Shown: positions 1-10,770 of the stretch, one piece after another
Layout of the letters: every line of letters begins with the position of its first letter
Position numbering within the stretch: position 1 is the first letter of the stretch
Assembly: GCA_036924085.1 (NCBI GenBank)
Contig: JAVGWX010000008.1
Span: 53,203,314 to 53,267,313 of the forward strand
DNA from: Ariolimax columbianus
Taxonomy: Eukaryota; Mollusca; Gastropoda; Stylommatophora; Arionidae
Reading direction: 5' to 3'
Length of the DNA stretch: 64,000 nt
Notes under the pieces: model-generated
What the model saw: the letters and a program-made list of their open reading frames with translations, nothing else
What the model was told of the DNA's origin: nothing
Database searches by the model: none
Program-made: the position numbers and the translations under genes

Positions 1-262
1 CAGCTACAACCGGGGAGGAACAGCGCCAAGGCCTTAACCTCGAAAGGACTCACCCGAGCAACCAGCGTCTCTGCCAAACTAAAGGCGGAGGGGCAGACGA
101 GTGCAACTGGCCAACATACAGAAACCTTCGATGCTAAACCTGATCAAATGGAGCTGAAAGGGCGCAGAAGCTGTGGTGCCACCTGTCATCTTCGTCCTGC
201 AGACGGGACTACAGATCTAGCACGACCAAAGAGCATGTTCGCAGAAGAAGAAGAATACCATA
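1..262 (+). mobile_element. possible 3' end of an unassigned LINE
   Basis: One reading frame stays open from the left edge to about 315 with no stop, and the stretch is more GC-rich than the sequence after it. It runs into gttcgcagaagaagaag at about 237-254, which looks like the (GAA)n 3' tail of the I/Nimb-like elements elsewhere in the window. I cannot recognise a protein domain in the roughly 100 residues. It could be the 3' untranslated part of a LINE that begins outside the window. The assignment rests on the tail only. Confidence 0.3.
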
Positions 263-339
263 TAGCAACTATGCAGTTAGACGATTACTTACAAATAATA
301 CCAAATGCTGAATAGGTGGGCGACTGGGGTCATCGAAGC

Positions 340-705
340 ACAGTGTATTTAATGAAATGTCACATCCACAAAATAATGATGACCCAAACAGATTACATAG
401 ACGAGATCAAAGTCTCATCTTTCAGTCCCGAATAGGACACACAAGAGTCAATAGCCACTTAAACCGCATCAACTCTCAGCACCTGCATGTGTGTCTACAC
501 TGCTCTCGTCCTGGTGAAACAGATACCTACATTTTGTGTGCAAAGCGATTGCGGACAAGAGGAAAAGGTTCTTAGCAGTACTGGCGACAACCATTAAAAC
601 ACTGTAGGGCACAGTGGCACAGAATACCTGTATTTATAAGTGGATGGCACTGGGCTGCCATGAGCAGAACAGTTCAGTAGTAATGGGATAGCAACAACAA
701 CATGT
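340..705 (+). mobile_element. LINE C-terminal fragment with CCHC-type knuckle
   Basis: The frame from 357 gives a 72-residue piece with the wording typical of the end of RNase H-bearing LINE polyproteins: FQSRIGHTRVNSHLNRI (around residues 22-38), then a degraded C-x-x-C knuckle (CLHCSRPGET). It follows the same plan as the better-preserved copies here (FRLRTGH, then C-x-C...H...C). It stops at 575. The next 130 bp read like a 3' untranslated region ending in gggatagcaacaacaac at about 687-703, a simple-repeat tail. Upstream RNase H and RT are absent, so it is a 5'-truncated dead copy, of a family different from the (GAA)n-tailed one. Confidence 0.5.
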
Positions 706-1081
706 TTTGCAAGTTGTTGTTAATTGTAAACGTTCTGTTGGTGAGTAGAGCGGTCGTTTCTCGTGGTAAAGGTAACAGGCTCGATTTCCATTATCGATAC
801 GGATACCGTACCGGTAGAAAAGACAACGAAGAAGGAAGCTAGGAAACCTACCTCACAAAAGAGTTCACGCCTAGAACAAAGAAGTCTCTACCACTACGGC
901 CCCCACCCTCAACCCCCCCCCCCCCCCCCCCCCATACAGCCGTGTCTGTTATGGAACAACTTGACTAACCTTCAAAGCACATAGTCCTATTTATATCAGG
1001 ACGGGAGAGTCATATATAAAAATCGATGTCTTTTCACAAAACTCTAGAGCAGTCCTTAAAAGCACGATACATTGAAGTAGT
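706..1081. other. no gene seen; contains a poly-C run
   Basis: There is no recognisable coding or repeat unit apart from an uninterrupted run of 21 C at 913-933. A short open frame across the run (763-984) encodes a proline tract only because of the poly-C, and I do not regard it as a gene. Confidence 0.6.
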
Positions 1082-1350
1082 CGCTACGGTCACGAGGTAA
1101 GGCACTCACCTCTCAAAGTGATGAACGGAAACGGCGTAGGTTCAGGCCCCAAAGTTTTAAAGCCACCCCTGGTCTCAAGGAGGTGGGACTGCATCCTGAA
1201 TTAACTGCAGTCGTCCTACTTATGTCCAAGGTAGTTCGGGACCAAAGAGTGTGGTTGATGACCAGCGCAAGCACCTGTTCACTATAATCTAAATACAGCG
1301 CAACCACCTCTTCACTATAATCTAAATACAGCAAGACAAAAACTGTCATC
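1082..1350 (+). mobile_element. SINE Y, copy 1
   Basis: This copy aligns with 29692-29950. Both contain caaagtgatgaacggaaa (1117-1134 here), then agccacccctggtctca, then an end with cactataatc-aatacagc. The first 70 bp are tRNA-like: an A-box-like aggtaaggcactcacctc and a weak B box (aggttcaggccc). The 3' phrase cactataatctaaatacagc occurs twice here (about 1278 and 1312), the first step of the amplification seen at 29871-33022. An RNA polymerase III promoter is inferred from the boxes. Confidence 0.65.
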
Positions 1351-1352
1351 AT

Positions 1353-2224
1353 CGCTTGCGCTTGGCAACTTACTTTGATATTGAAGGGCCTGTACGTAGA
1401 ACAGCGAACTATAGTACTGTCGAACGCAGGAATTGATTTATCATTGCGGACACTTATCGGAGGGGTTTATGAGAAATTCCCAAACTGGTGGGCCGTCGAT
1501 GTTAACATGTCTCTTAAAGGTGTTGGTGGGAATCGCCCTTCAGCACGACCCAACAAAATGCGAGCTTAACGGTTACCAGAACCGCTGTTTAGGCTAATTG
1601 TCAGGGAAAAGCCTGTAGACTGGACACGCCCTTCCCCAGGTCTAGTCAGCCGGAGAAAAGACACCAGACACACACTTACAAAAGTCAAATGAAATTACGA
1701 ATGGAAATCTTGAAAGAGATGGGATGACACATTTCAGTTGTCTATAATCTGGACTTGCAGAATAAAAGGATAGCTCATGGCTACCTGACATCAGGTTATT
1801 CCACTCCTGGCTGGTCTGTACCAGGATTCCAAAGATCCAGTCCAGACTATGCTTTAATTTCACATTCTAAAGAGAAAAGCTGTCTCCTATTCGGGTTCGG
1901 ATCTGTATTTCCAGACTGATAGACTTTTATCCTAACCGACTACGGCTTCCTCTCTGTTTCATACGACAGGCAACACGTGTGCTGTTTCTAAGTGGTGTGT
2001 CTAAAATTTTCATCACACCTTTCATTACCAACCAAGTGGTGCTCGGATTAAACAATCAAGAACAGCTGTAACTTACCTCATATGACATAAAATTTGACTA
2101 AGTAAAGCCTTGCATGATGCTAGCAATCTCAGCATGTATAATCAAAGCTGCTGAATCAACAACTGCAAATGTTCGAATACTTGCTTCCTGTAGATAGATC
2201 AGATTAAACGCTTACCTTACGTTT
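1353..2224. other. no gene or repeat recognised
   Basis: Short open frames only (1375-1569 on plus, 1642-1863 on minus), with no family resemblance and no tandem structure. Probably unique or very old repeat sequence. Confidence 0.5.
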
Positions 2225-2575
2225 CGAGGAGGGAGACTAAATATACTGATCAGACATGTTAGTCTGGTTCAAGCAAAATATACTGATCTTACATGTTAAT
2301 CAGGGTCAGGCAAAATATACTGATCGAACATGTTAGTCAGGGTCAGGCAAAAATATACTGATCGGACATGTTAGTCAGGGTTAGGCAAAATATACTGATC
2401 GGACATGTTAGTCAGACATAGCATAACCGCCTGGAGTACTCCGGTTTACCTTTATCAGCACGATCGGGATGTGTGGAACGATTTTGCAACCCGTTACTTA
2501 ACGTCCTTTTCAGAGCACACAAAAGAGTAAACTTACTCATTGTGGGCATTCGAAACAACAACAACAACTTTACGT
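2225..2575 (+). mobile_element. repeat Z, copy 1, with internal minisatellite
   Basis: Part one (2238-2430) is a tandem array of about five roughly 40-bp units with the phrase tgttagtcagggtcaggcaa and atatactgatcggaca. Part two (2410-2550) is a unique flank: agcataaccgcctgg, cagcacgatcgggatgtg, acgtccttttcag, gcacacaaaagagtaaac. It ends in cgaaacaacaacaac, an (AAC)n tail. The same order recurs at 5270, 29125 and 43755, and inverted at 18440. No coding capacity is visible. The 3' simple repeat suggests a retroposon or a LINE 3' end, but the class is open. Confidence 0.65.
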
Positions 2576-2580
2576 TTTGG

Positions 2581-2920
2581 ATCACAAAAAATGATGCCTA
2601 TTACCAGTTGAACAGAAGAGAGCAGGTCGTGGTCTTCAGACTCCGCACAGGCCACAACAGACTGAGGTACCACCTATTCAATAAACTGAAGATAGGTGGA
2701 ACTGACGAATGCACTTGTGGTACAGGGAAAATGACCGCTGAACATCTGCTGCAAAACTGCCCAACTTACGAGGGCCAGAGAAAGCACATGTGGTCAGCAC
2801 CAGGGGCAACACTCGACAAACTCTATTGCAGTGTCGACAGCCTCAGGATGACATCTGCTTTCTTCGAACAAATACAGGTTGACGTCTGACAGCGTACGAA
2901 GAAGAAGAAGAAGAAGAAGG
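2581..2920 (+). mobile_element. I/Nimb-like LINE, 3' end only
   Basis: A 5'-truncated copy holding the last roughly 95 codons. From 2590 it reads NDAYYQLNRREQVVVFRLRT, then HLFNKLKIGGTDEC and the knuckle C-x-C-x8-H-x4-C (CTCGTGKMTAEHLLQNC), ending VDV-stop at about 2889. Next comes acagcgtacgaagaagaag, the family's 3' signature. The segment is open and very close to the ends at 59054-59360 and 63132-63440, so it is young relative to the other fragments. It inserted right at the 3' (AAC)n end of repeat Z copy 1. The knuckle is typical of the C-terminus of I-group LINE proteins. Confidence 0.85.
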
Positions 2921-2989
2921 ACCAATTGAAAAGTCGAATCATGATTCCCTCCACAATATAATGGAACAACACATAATGATCCATCTGTG

Positions 2990-4260
2990 CTTATTTTACT
3001 TAACTTTATCTTTCCACTGATGCCATACAGCGTAATGGGGAGCACTGCGTCTCCTCCTTGGGCTAGATACTGTGATTGTTGTGAGCCCATGCAGGCATAG
3101 GATGCCTTTGATCTTGTCTATCCATTTGTCTCGCAGTTTTCCTTTGGCTCTAAATCCCGATCTCCTGTTGATGGATGTTTTTAATGGCTGCCGATCTGGT
3201 TTCATTCTCATGCGATGACCAAACCACTTAACTTTTTGTTTATGCATTTACTCTTGGGAGGATGTTGTTTGCACACTTTTTCTGATATCGTTTTCATTCT
3301 GTCTCCTCTGGTGACATTGATGACATCTCAGAAATCTCATTTCGCAGTCTGCATTCTTGTCCTGCACCTTGGGAAGGACCGTGTTAGACCTTGAGTTGGT
3401 AAAGCACAGTTAGCACAGTGATGGTAAGTAAATAGCGTTCTTCAGTTACCGTTTGTTTATTTACTGATGTTTTGATGTTTGAGTAGGTATGACAGTTGGT
3501 AGGTCACTGCACTTACTTTTTTATATCTGGTTTCAATTTCTCTGTCCAATCGTCCGTCTTCTGTGAAAATGCTTCCCAGATACCTGTTTGAGCTTGTTGT
3601 CGTTGGCATGTTTATTTGGACGGTGATGTGCTGATTTTTCTAGTTTATGTCTTTTATGTACTGACCTTCTATCGTTGATGTACTAATCTTCTGTCTTTGA
3701 TGTACTATTCTTCTGTCGTTGATGCTATAATCTTTTATCTTTGATGCACTAATCTTCTGTCGTTGATGTACTAATCTTCTATCTTTGATGTACTAATCTT
3801 CTGTTGTTGATGTACTAATCTTCTGTTGTTGATGTACTAATCTTCTGTAGTTGAAGTACTCATCTTCTATCTGTCATGTACTAATCTTCTGTCTGTGATG
3901 TACTAATCTTCTGTCTGTGATGTTCTGATCTTATGTCTTTGATGAACTAATCTTCTGTCTGTGATGTTCTGATCTTATGTCTTTGATGAACTAATCTCCA
4001 TTTTGTATCTTCACACGAGTGTCATTAATCATGTATGTAAGAGCTTGTAAGTCCCTTTCACCTTCGTACATTACACATTTGTCGTCTGCGAAAAGTAACT
4101 CCCTAAGCGACTCATGATTTTCGCTTTCGTTACCCTCAGGGTTTTATTCTGATGTTATTTTGTCCACGTACACAATGAACAGTAGTGTACATAAAACACA
4201 GCTGCATCTAACTCTCGTTGTTATCTCAAATACGCCTGTAAGACCCAGATGTTCTGAATT
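2990..4260 (-). mobile_element. RTE-like LINE remnant (RT and C-terminus)
   Basis: Reading the minus strand from 4240, I see CVLCTLLFIVYVDKI and, after a stop, LRELLFADDKCVMYEGERD, the RT catalytic block with FADD intact. A 22-bp minisatellite then interrupts (3640-4010). Beyond it come CEMRFLRCHQCHQRRQNEND (about 3340) and KVKWFGHRMRMKPDRQPLKT (about 3240-3170), the C-terminal region usual in RTE-like reverse transcriptases. Stops and frameshifts are frequent, and the endonuclease and RT fingers are missing. Clade placement is by wording only. Dead copy. Confidence 0.65.
3640..4010. repeat. 22-bp minisatellite
   Basis: About 16 degenerate copies of gatgtactaatcttctgt plus four variable bases. 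The period is 22 bp for most of the array, with drift at the right end (gttctgatcttatgtctt variants). It lies inside the RTE-like remnant, between the FADD block and the C-terminus, so it expanded within or invaded an already inserted LINE. Confidence 0.85.
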
Positions 4261-4264
4261 AAGG

Positions 4265-4794
4265 TAATGCGTTTCGTACAGGGGTCTCACATTATATAAT
4301 ACACTAGACTATAATACAGGCTAGACTATGTTTCTGTCAGCTCTATTGAAGGACTACATCTTTGAAAACCATTTTTATGTGTCTACCATATTTTGCTGAT
4401 CTTTCACTTGCTTGTCTTGGGCTAAATAGATCATCTGTGCATCCCATCCCCTGTCTGAACAATTTATCCGTATGGCTTGAGAGCGAGGTGCCTCTCTCGG
4501 TGTCGCGGTCCATCTTTTTGCACCTCTTTGTCCAGGTCGACACTATTACGACCGTTTGCAAATCAGTTGGTACTGCTCTGTGTCTCCACGCTGAAGTGAA
4601 AATTATTTTCAGCCAGGTTACTTCTGTCTCGTCACAAGCTAGAATTTAAATTTATTCTGGTATTCAAACAGGCAGGTTATACGCTATCCGTAGTGTACAT
4701 TCTTCGTTTTCACAATGTTTACTGTGTGTGGCTCACTAGGCCTGGGGGAAAGGTGGATTACGTATTGGGTAGGAATTTCATACATAGCCGGTGT
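4265..4794. other. no gene recognised
   Basis: Open frames on both strands (4343-4561 minus, 4362-4649 plus) overlap each other and resemble nothing. It may be an upstream, worn-out part of the neighbouring RTE-like remnant, but I see no motif. Confidence 0.4.
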
Positions 4795-4875
4795 CTATAT
4801 CCTCCCCATCATCATCATCATCATCCGGTGCCCAGCCGGTTGGTGTTGGCGATCATGAACCTCCATCCGCTCCTA
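4795..4875 (-). mobile_element. RTE-like LINE, extreme 3' tip
   Basis: Reverse-complemented, this reads ...gaggttcatgatcgccaac, accaaccggctgggcacc and then (gat)n. It matches the end of the plus-strand fragment at 49225-49275 (ggaccatgatcgccaacgtc, aaccggcaagacacctgatg). The (ATG)n tail is at 4806-4825. About 80 bp of 3' untranslated region remain. This shows a second RTE-like family member whose body is gone. Confidence 0.5.
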
Positions 4876-4934
4876 TTCACGTGTGTCATTTACCAACTCT
4901 GTTGTTTATTGTTGCCCGTGTTTTTTTCTCAGGC

Positions 4935-5160
4935 TGTCAAGCGTGGGCTAGTGATTAAGTGACACGGCTGACAATCCGAAGGTGATTGTCTCGATCCCCA
5001 ACACAGCACCGGCCGTTACCCCGGGGAAGTAAACCCTTAGAAAATGCAGGAGGAAGCAGACGCGTATATAAAATGCATACCGAAATCGAATGCACTGGAC
5101 CGACAGGTGCAAATTAAAAATTTAGTGCAACGCCTACCGCATTGGCGAACGTGAAAAAAG
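4935..5160 (+). mobile_element. SINE W, copy 1
   Basis: The tRNA-like head has an A box (tgggctagtgattaagtgac) and a B box (tctcgatcccc). The body has ttaccccggggaagtaaacc, cttagaaaatgcaggaggaa and the core atcgaatgcactggaccgac, then ttagtgcaacgc, and it ends ggcgaacgtgaaaaaag. It is co-linear with the cleaner copy at 53534-53785. Polymerase III transcription is expected from the boxes. It has no coding capacity. Confidence 0.8.
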
Positions 5161-5269
5161 CAGCATCTTCCTCTCTGCCTTCAACTGTCTCTCTTTCCTG
5201 CTATTTTTCCCGCTGTCACGGCGTGCTCCAAGCCGCCTCTTCTCATAGCCTGCTCTAAAAAGCACAACA

Positions 5270-5535
5270 AACTGTAATGTTAGTCAGGGTCAGGTAAACA
5301 TACTTACTAAGGCCACACCTCACTACCTTGTACTCTTTCGTGACAGTCTGGCTAACGAGATGTGGATCTTCGTTATCGCTGTAGTAGTTAGCGACACGCC
5401 GTGAAGCCAAGCATAGCACAACAGCCTGAAGGACCCCGGCCTACCTTCATTCGCACGGTCAGGATGTGATAAATGCTACTTCAACCCGCTACCTGACGTC
5501 CTTTTTCAGGGTGCACAAAAGACTAAACACGCTCA
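5270..5535 (+). mobile_element. repeat Z, copy 2
   Basis: Only one remnant of the minisatellite unit (tgttagtcagggtcaggtaa, 5279-5298) precedes the Z flank: cagtctggctaacgagatgt, gaagccaagcatagcac, cgcacggtcaggatgtg, gacgtcctttttcagggtgc, acaaaagactaaac. It therefore shows Z with an essentially unexpanded internal repeat. SINE X abuts its 3' end on the opposite strand. Confidence 0.65.
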
Positions 5536-5539
5536 CATC

Positions 5540-5970
5540 TTAACCTAACATCTTTATACTGGTTTAGAAGACTCTACATAGTCTGTTTACAACAAGTTTT
5601 TTTTGGAGGGTGATTTAACCAATGTGCGAGTCCATCTTAATAGACTTATACACTAGAGATAGTAGACTCGCAGCCAGTTTGGCGCCATCTATAACTGCTC
5701 TTAACAAACCACATAGGGAAAGGTTAAAAAAATTGGGCAGATTTTTAACTTGAATTGTGTTAAGCCAACTCTTTTCGATATCCAACTGCCAAAGGAATTT
5801 TTAACGTGCTCGACACTGGACACGGGAGTCCGATCTCACTATCCAGATATCAGGGACATTTTTACCAGAAGATCAACGTGACAAAATTCCCGATCTTCAC
5901 CGTGATTCGAACCCGCAACCTCTTGGACCCGAGGCGGATACCTTACCTCGAAACCACTGAGTCCCATCGT
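5540..5970 (-). mobile_element. SINE X, longest copy (tRNA head, body, CR1-like tail)
   Basis: Read on the minus strand from about 5970. The tRNA-like head has an A box (actcagtggtttcgaggtaa) and a B box (gcgggttcgaatcacgg, 5906-5922). The body has cttctggtaaaaatgtccc, ggactcccgtgtccagtg and cgttaaaaattcc. The 3' segment reads cagactatgtagagtcttct and aaaccagtataaaga, ending in ttaggttaag. The last roughly 60 bp match the 3' end of the CR1-like LINE at 20815-20880. The 63441-63740 copy shares the body and tail. The three-part build is standard for SINEs that borrow a LINE's tail. Confidence 0.75.
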
Positions 5971-5974
5971 GGGA

Positions 5975-6479
5975 AGTCAACAACAATAACAACAACAACA
6001 ACAACAATAGCAACCACGACCAGGTGAAAGCATGGGAAAGGAAACTTTCCAACCAAACACTTCTTCTTGTCTCCCGTTTGTCCCATACGACTAACAGGAC
6101 AATAACTACGCTTTGTCACCACACAAACACAAAGGCCGTATCAAATATCTTAGTCTCAATTTTGCAGTGTAGCGTATGTGGAAATTCATTTGAAACAAAA
6201 TGATTGCTACCACTGTGCACAATCCTCTGTAGTCACATACATAAGAGGATTCAGCGATCCCATCTTTTCGGTCCGGCGCGAGTTTCTCAGATTTCCACAC
6301 ACGCGCCTGTTCAGTTTAGGTTCGTCGGATTTCCAATGTTGATCTGGCAAGATTAATCTTCTCACTGAACGTGCGCAGTGGTTAGAATAATCCCGTCACC
6401 TTGTTTCTCGTTTGCTGGAGTTAACTTTCTAGCAAATTCGGTGTTCGTTTGGAAAACAGGGGCAAGAACTAAAGATCAT
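5975..6479. repeat. (AAC)n tract, then unassigned sequence
   Basis: A short (aac)n/(aat)n run at 5979-6014 borders the tRNA-like head of SINE X. From 6030 to 6479 I see no gene; a 64-codon minus-strand frame (6106-6300) has no recognisable content. Confidence 0.5.
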
Positions 6480-6832
6480 TTGACACGTTTTCTCTTCCTT
6501 CTCCTTCTTCTGTCTTTTCTCCTTCTTTTTCTAAATGTTATCCTTCTTGTCGTTCTTCTTCTTTTTCTTTTTCTCAATCTTCTTATATATCTTCTTTTTC
6601 CTCTCTTCTTCTAAATACTATTCTTTTTCTTCTTTTTTCCCTTCTTTTTCTTCTTTTTCTTCTAAATCTGCATCGTCTTCTTCTTATTAGTGTTATTATT
6701 ATTTTTTCGAAATACTCTTCTTCGTTCTCTACAACAACAACTACTACTACTACTATTACTAGTACTACTAGAACTACTACTAGTGCATTTATTCTCTTAC
6801 CGGTATAACGACAAACACACACACACACTCCT
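6480..6832. repeat. microsatellite cluster (TTC/TTTTC)n, (TAC)n, (AC)n
   Basis: A polypyrimidine tract (ctt/ttc/tttttc variants) runs from about 6485 to 6710, then (cta/act)n at 6733-6783 and (ac)n at 6813-6828. Low-complexity open frames on both strands (poly-L, poly-R, poly-V) are artefacts of the repeats. Confidence 0.85.
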
Positions 6833-6967
6833 CTACCACGATTACGTAGGCCTATTCTTTGGTCCCCAAAAATGAGATCTACAAAATAACTTTCATTATG
6901 GACTTACAAAATTACAGATTTTAGATCCCAAAAATAACTTACATTTGGAACTACCTAAACTACAGAT

Positions 6968-8765
6968 TTCAGTTCAGTTCATCCAGTAACCCAGCAGGTC
7001 GTTGGGGCCCACTTGAAGACACCCCCACAATCCCATGCCGTCTCTCTCTGCCCGCTGCCGCTTCTGGACGAAGGTTTGACAACTCAGTGATGTTGTCTGC
7101 CCATCTCTTCCTTGGACGTCCCCGCCCACTCTTTCCTGGTACGGAACCTTGCAGTATCGAATTTTTAATTCCGCTGGATCTCGTGACGTGCTTATTCCAA
7201 GCCATCGTTCGCATTTTGATAGCTGTAAACAGATAATCAAAAGGCACAATTGCGTTTTCCACTCTTCGTCGTATTTCTACGTTCGTGACACGATCCTTCT
7301 TGTATGTAACATTTAAGAATCTTCTAAAGCACCTCATTTCCATTGCATGTATTTTGCACTGGGTATCCGCTGTAATGGTCCAAGTCTCACAGGCATTACA
7401 CAAATATTGGAAGCACGAATGAGCGCATTAGTCTAACTTTTTGCTGAGGGCGAGCCGCTTATCCTGCCATTTGGGTTTCAAACGCGTAAGCGCCGATGTT
7501 ATCTGTGCTATTCTGGCAACTATCTCATGCTGCGAGCCCTCGTCACTGATCAGTGATCCCAGATACTTGAACAGGTGTACAACTTCGAGTTCCCAACCAT
7601 TTACTTTTATCACAGATGTAAACCATTCGGTTTTTGTTTTTTTTCGTTCACCTTATTTCTCTGTTTCCCAAGACATTGTGCGTTGCACTGTGGTTTTTAT
7701 TTTGCGCCTGTCGTCCCAGTGTATCCGACTTCAGCATGCATTTTATGTAAGGGTCTGCTTCCTCCTGCAATTTTCTAAAGGTTTGCTTCCCTTGTGGAAC
7801 GGCCGGTGATATGATGCCTTGACGCCTTCTCATAAAGGTTCTAAATTACCTTCACAATATTACAATTGATCTTGTAATGCTTCATTGTTGTCCATAACGC
7901 CGCATGCCATACTCTGTAGAACGCCTTTTTAAAATCGATCAAAACATGATATAAGTTTTGTTGATACTCTAAGTATTTCTAATTTAATATCCGCCGAATA
8001 AATATCTGTTCAGTGGTACTTGTTCCCGCTAGAAACCCTGCTTGCTCTTCGGCAATGGTATTCTCTGCTTGTGGTTTTAATCTGTTGAGTATTATCCTTA
8101 AGAGGACTTTGCTAGGAGGACTAAGGGGGCTAATTGTTCTATAGTTCTGACACATCTTTAAGTTCGCTGATTTAGGCAGCGGTAAAACCACTGATTTCGT
8201 CCAGATGCTTGGCCACTCTCCTGTCTGCCAAATTATGTAACAGATGCACGTCAGAGCCTCGATTATTACCTCACCTCCCACTTGTAGGAGCTCTGCTGGG
8301 ATATTATTCACACCCACAGCCTTCATCATTTTTAGCATCTGCACCGTTTCAGTTACTTCCTCTCTTGTTTTCGGTTGATTCTCTTCTAACATATTCATTT
8401 CTGAGGCGATTGCATTTCCTGGGTCACCACGACCCGCATGCTTATATAATTCAGAGAAGTACTCTGTCCAACGAGCCCGAATGTCTTGGGCTTCTGTGAG
8501 ACATTTCCCTATCTTATCCTGAATCGTATTGCAACCTTGTATGGCTATACTAGGTCCTTGAGACTATTTTATGTGTCCAATTGGCATCGTTTGTTCCCAT
8601 ATATTTTAAGATATCTGAGCACCGAGCAGTAATCCATTCTGCCTTGGCCTTTTTCATCTTTGCCTTTATGTTTCAATTTATCTCTCTATATTTCGTAATC
8701 CCATCCAGGGTATTCTTCGACCTCTTCAGTAATCTTCTCTTGCCATATAACTCGAGTATTTCATT
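6968..8765 (-). mobile_element. RTE-like LINE, degenerate, split by SINE W
   Basis: Minus-strand order. The linker before RT (8760-8400) has AKAEWITARCSDIL and RWTEYFSELYKHAG. RT fingers and palm (8398-7979) have AVGVNNIPAELLQVGGE, NYRTISPLS and EEQAGFLAGTSTTEQIF. Next come NLYHVLIDFKKAFYRVWHAA (about 7950-7890), ending with a stop then NLYEKA at about 7830. SINE W (7642-7825) sits where the FADD block should be. After it come EVVHLFKYLGSLISDEGSQ (7600) and ETWTITADTQCKIHAMEMRC, then GRGRPRKRWADNI (7403-6969). The endonuclease is not recognisable, and SINE U borders the 5' side. The lost catalytic block and stops make it dead. Clade named by wording only. Confidence 0.75.
7642..7825 (-). mobile_element. 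SINE W, copy 2 (5'-truncated)
   Basis: The reverse complement reads ccggccgttccacaaggg, aagcaaacctttagaaaatt, gcaggaggaagcagaccctt, the core ctgaagtcggatacactggg and cgacaggcgcaaaataaaaa, then cagtgcaacgcacaatg and the 3' end agaaataaggtgaacg with poly-A. It lacks the tRNA head and occupies the RT palm of the RTE-like element, so it inserted after that element or replaced part of it. Confidence 0.75.
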
Positions 8766-9035
8766 TGTAAAGTAAAGTATCCCATAGCATTACTGCCGTA
8801 GGGGTGTGAGGTGTTAGCGATCTCACATTTCAAAGGCTCGGCTATATGAGGGCGGTAGCCATCTCCTCTCCCTCGCCGCTTTTACTTCCCGGACTGAACC
8901 GGTACCCATTTAAGGGAGCCCGGGAGCCATTGCGGTCTGAAAAAAAACATTACCGCCTCAACTGGGGAATGAACCCAGGACCACTCAGATACGAAGCCAG
9001 CGCGCAATGCCCAACTCAAGGTCTCGGTTATCGTC
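8766..9035 (-). mobile_element. SINE U, copy 1
   Basis: The reverse complement is co-linear with 18662-18930. It has a tRNA head with gcgctggcttcgtatctgag and a B-box-like ctgggttcattcccc, an A-rich bridge, aatggctcccgggctccc, taccggttcagtccgggaag, ggcgagggagaggagatggc, gcgatctcacacccctacgg variants, and the end gctatgggatactttacttt. The 3' end is an (ACTTT)n repeat. It abuts the 5' side of the RTE-like remnant. Confidence 0.75.
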
Positions 9036-9856
9036 TCTTCATTAAGAACCAAAAGTGGTACGAATCTTCCTTCCTTTAGATCAATAAATAAATGAAATTA
9101 GGAACTTATTAAACTACATATTGATATCCACTAAAATCAACTAAATTACCGAATAACTGAGCTACAAATTTGGGATCCATAGTATAAAATCGATTATGAA
9201 CTAAACTAAATTGCAGATTTAGCTAGGCTAGGGTTGACTCTATTCTTGTGTGCCTAAGTGACAGATGGGCTTGAACACTAGAAAAGATGTTTCACGCAGT
9301 TAAAAAAACAGGATAAGATTGGCTCTTCCATCTCGACACATTCCATCTTACCCAGCTGTTAATAGTTTTCTTACAGATAGGGAAGCAGATCCTGCAACCT
9401 CAAAAAAAGTTTAGACCTAACACAATAGAATTTCTAACACTTAACTCCCAACGACATTGTCTGCAAACGAATTTCTTGCTTCCTTATCGTTTCATAAAGT
9501 ACACTTGGCTTTCATTGCATTTCTCACCCTTAATTAAAAGCTTGAAAGCAATTAATTCCCCTTGAAGCATTATTTCTGAAATCATTTGCTCACGGTTTAA
9601 AAGCATGGCTCTAAAATATTGATATGATTTAAACTCTGTGATTGCTTTTAATAATATCGTTACAAATTTTTCAAGTAGGCAGCTCTTACCAGTTCTGACA
9701 GTGATTTATATTTTCATTCGCCATCGCATTCCACAAAGTCAGGATCTCGTTGTTGATGAAACATGCAGCAAACAAAAAAATATGAGATTGCTGAAGTGTA
9801 AAAGCCCACGTAGTTCTTGCAGTAAACTGTGATAGATAGCTGCGATAACAAGCATC
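9036..9856. other. no gene or repeat recognised
   Basis: AT-rich and without long frames. The 64-codon plus frame at 9638-9832 shows no recognisable motif. Confidence 0.5.
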
Positions 9857-9995
9857 TAGATACTGAGATCACTTGCAGAATCCAGCGCAGGTTTTACAGC
9901 TAGATACTGAGATCACTTGCAGAATCCAGCGCAGGTTTTACAGAAAGATGTGACAGAAAGCCGTGACAACAAGCGTCCAGCTACTGGACTGTACA
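9857..9995. repeat. 44-bp tandem duplication with degenerate third copy
   Basis: tagatactgagatcacttgc begins at 9857 and again at 9901, an exact 44-bp repeat ending gcaggttttacag. A worn third copy follows (gtccagctactggactg, acataggtttt). Its near identity points to a recent duplication. Confidence 0.8.
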
Positions 9996-10399
9996 ATCCA
10001 ACATAGGTTTTGGATAAATCTGTGGGAGTCAAGTGTACTAACAAGTTTCTGGGAGCACTTGCACGTACACCTCGTATTATATGATAAATAAGATTCAGCA
10101 CACATTTGCTTGCCCGAAGAACAATGGTACTCGTTCTGTTTAATAAATTATACCTTAACAAAAACAGGGGATACTAATGTTTTCCATCCGGTTATCCCAG
10201 CTTCTTAAATCTCATTGGTCACATAACGCAACACTATATTAGACAGGTGGCACTATTAGGTGACGGGATTATTGTGCAAACAGTCCATGAACACGATGAA
10301 TGGTTGAATCCCAGGCTGCATGCAATGAGGACGATGTCTTTCCTATTTGACTGCACCAGTTGGTGCGTGGCGGCGGGGTCATGATGAAGAGGGTAGTTT

Positions 10400-10770
10400 T
10401 CTATCCTTAATGTCTATTGGCTGGTCCAAGAGCTGGTGAGCAAGGACGTCCTCGGAAAAGCATGTCACGTGTACAAATAGGATCAAACAGGGAAGGTGGT
10501 TTCGAGACCTGTCCGCTGTGTCTCTTGGTCGTGCCAGTGGAACGCAAGAATGAGCCTGTGAGTGTGCACTGATACAATGCGCTTCTCTTCGCTCTGCAGA
10601 AAAGCCCAGATTTCAGAACCGTGCAGAATAATGGGATGGCCCGTGCCATGTAAAATCGTATTTTGGTTTTCGGTGAAAGCTTCTGCTGATTCCAGACTTT
10701 AAACAGGACGTTCTTCAAGGCGGCAGCTATATTCTGACGATGTCTGTGTTGTGCGTCTCTAGCTGACAAA
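10400..10770 (-). mobile_element. unassigned LINE, C-terminal RT fragment
   Basis: The minus frame from 10769 reads NVLFKVWNQQKLSPKTKIRF; a frameshift then gives LLYGSEIWAFLQSEEKRIVS and LAFHWHDQETQRTGLET. This is the standard C-terminal region of LINE reverse transcriptases ('vWnqkkLs..tKi.vY...VlptLLYGsE.W', then 'W.D..tn'). FADD and upstream parts are absent. Its upstream side opens into a 22-bp minisatellite. It may belong with the endonuclease fragment at 12875-13835, with the RT core lost. Confidence 0.6.

Noticed and set aside
6378..6828. Small hydrophobic or arginine-rich proteins on both strands
   Set aside because: Products of a polypyrimidine tract and (TAC)n; no gene context.
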